The notes below the pieces were generated by a model that saw only the letters and a program-made list of their open reading frames with translations, was not told the origin of the DNA and searched no databases. Positions 63,646 through 64,000 of a DNA stretch of 64,000 bases are shown here, in pieces. Numbering within the stretch: the first letter of the stretch is position 1; every line of letters begins with the position of its first letter. Where the stretch lies: contig NZ_BMXW01000002.1 in the NCBI RefSeq assembly GCF_014651955.1, positions 328,779 through 392,778 of the forward strand. Direction: 5' to 3'. The position numbers were made by a program, and so were the translations under genes. Source of the stretch: Shewanella fodinae. Its GTDB lineage: Bacteria > Pseudomonadota > Gammaproteobacteria > Enterobacterales > Shewanellaceae.

Positions 63646-63702
63646 CCTAAAAAAAGTTTACTTTTTCACCTTTCCATGGTGCTTCCATTATCCTCTCCAA
63701 AA

Positions 63703-63763
63703 ACATGTAGTTACAGAGCCAAAATGATCATTCACATCGCGGCGGATGTGGTGGTAACTATGT
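63703..63763. repeat. Nested inverted repeats near the right end
   Basis: Outer arms ACAT-AGTTAC (63703-63714, with two extra bases) and GTAACT-ATGT (63754-63763) enclose a hairpin CACATC-GCGGCG-GATGTG (63733-63750). It can form a long stem-loop in either strand upstream of the small membrane-protein frames. Confidence 0.35.
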
Positions 63764-64000
63764 AATATTTTTGAAAGTTGGTCAATATGAGCGGCTAGGT
63801 AATTGGACAAGTTAGAGGTAGTGTTCATAATTCTGTGGCATTTCATTAAACGAGAACGAGATAACACATAACGCCTAAATAGCTGATCCGAATACTGCTA
63901 CATTTTCGCGATGCCGTGTCCGTTGCCGGGAAAAGGCGAAACGGTTTCCATAAAATGCCATACCTTGCCAAGAAGTTCCCGCATGTTTCGGCAACTGTGA
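63764..64000. other. Right end, no supported gene
   Basis: No complete gene is seen. One minus-strand frame is open from the window edge to a TAG at about 63881-63883 (about 38 codons, containing YGNRFAFSRQRTRHRENVAV) and could be the C-terminus of a gene extending to the right. A plus-strand frame of similar length is open from the same place. Neither can be decided without more sequence. Confidence 0.2.

Noticed and set aside
63860..63900. attC-like sequence (GCGTTATGTG / GCCTAA on opposite strands) suggesting an integron cassette
   Set aside because: The core does not fit GTTRRRY, no matching partner arm or second site is within the window, and no integrase is seen.
1..64000. CRISPR array, prophage, restriction-modification or toxin-antitoxin systems
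   Set aside because: No regularly spaced repeats, integrase, methylase/endonuclease pair or recognisable toxin-antitoxin pair was seen.

Overview
The window reads as a stretch of chromosome from a gammaproteobacterium of the Shewanella type (Alteromonadales). Support comes from gene content and order: aspS-yebC beside cmoA-cmoB; the gloB/yafS-like/rnhA/dnaQ block followed by a TIGR03503-type protein and tRNA-Asp; an 816-residue FadE with PsrA- and FadR-like operators; and recC-recB-recD without ptrA. Species assignment is inference. Coding density is high and nearly everything up to about 62.9 kb looks like core genome. No insertion sequence, prophage or CRISPR array was seen. The last 1.1 kb is AT-rich, with small overlapping membrane-protein frames, and looks accessory or decayed.

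Layout. 0-9.7 kb: yebC (truncated by the window edge) and aspS on the minus strand; cmoA-cmoB for wobble-uridine modification; a secreted M3-peptidase-like protein without a visible zinc motif; a LysR regulator; a two-gene unit of a small helical protein and a SprA-like HExxH protein; and a hemolysin III/TrhA membrane protein. 9.7-15.2 kb: an SOS mutagenesis cassette imuA-imuB-dnaE2 with a textbook LexA box. 15.3-21.8 kb: an alkyltransferase-like protein, a DUF3108 protein, a class II glutamine amidotransferase, fadE and a CPA1 antiporter. 21.9-27.5 kb: tRNA-Asp plus a deleted tRNA-Asp-like copy, a TIGR03503-type protein, dnaQ, rnhA, a LysR regulator, a yafS-like methyltransferase and gloB. 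27.5-38.1 kb: mltD behind a structured leader, an Aer-like chemoreceptor, AsmA, RraA, a small unknown protein, a solute-binding-protein/diguanylate-cyclase pair and msrP-msrQ. 38.3-45.8 kb: rmuC, slt and a MoxR-DUF58-TgpA operon. 45.9-55.1 kb: recC-recB-recD. 55.3-62.9 kb: a D-Ala-D-Ala ligase, lactate permease, a second diguanylate cyclase, a GST, a DUF885 protein and a VOC protein.

Functional themes: DNA repair and mutagenesis (ImuA/ImuB/DnaE2, ATL, RecBCD, RmuC, DnaQ, RNase HI), cell-wall turnover (MltD, Slt, Ddl), tRNA modification and decoding (CmoA/B, AspRS, tRNA-Asp), and environmental sensing (Aer-like receptor, two diguanylate cyclases).

The strongest candidates for undescribed biology are non-coding or paired-gene features: the multi-helix leader upstream of mltD; three alternative hairpins between aspS and yebC; the tRNA-Asp remnant; the orphan binding-protein/diguanylate-cyclase pair behind tandem 16-bp repeats; and the SprA-like pair behind a perfect 19-bp palindrome. 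I did not find a clear new defence or mobile system.
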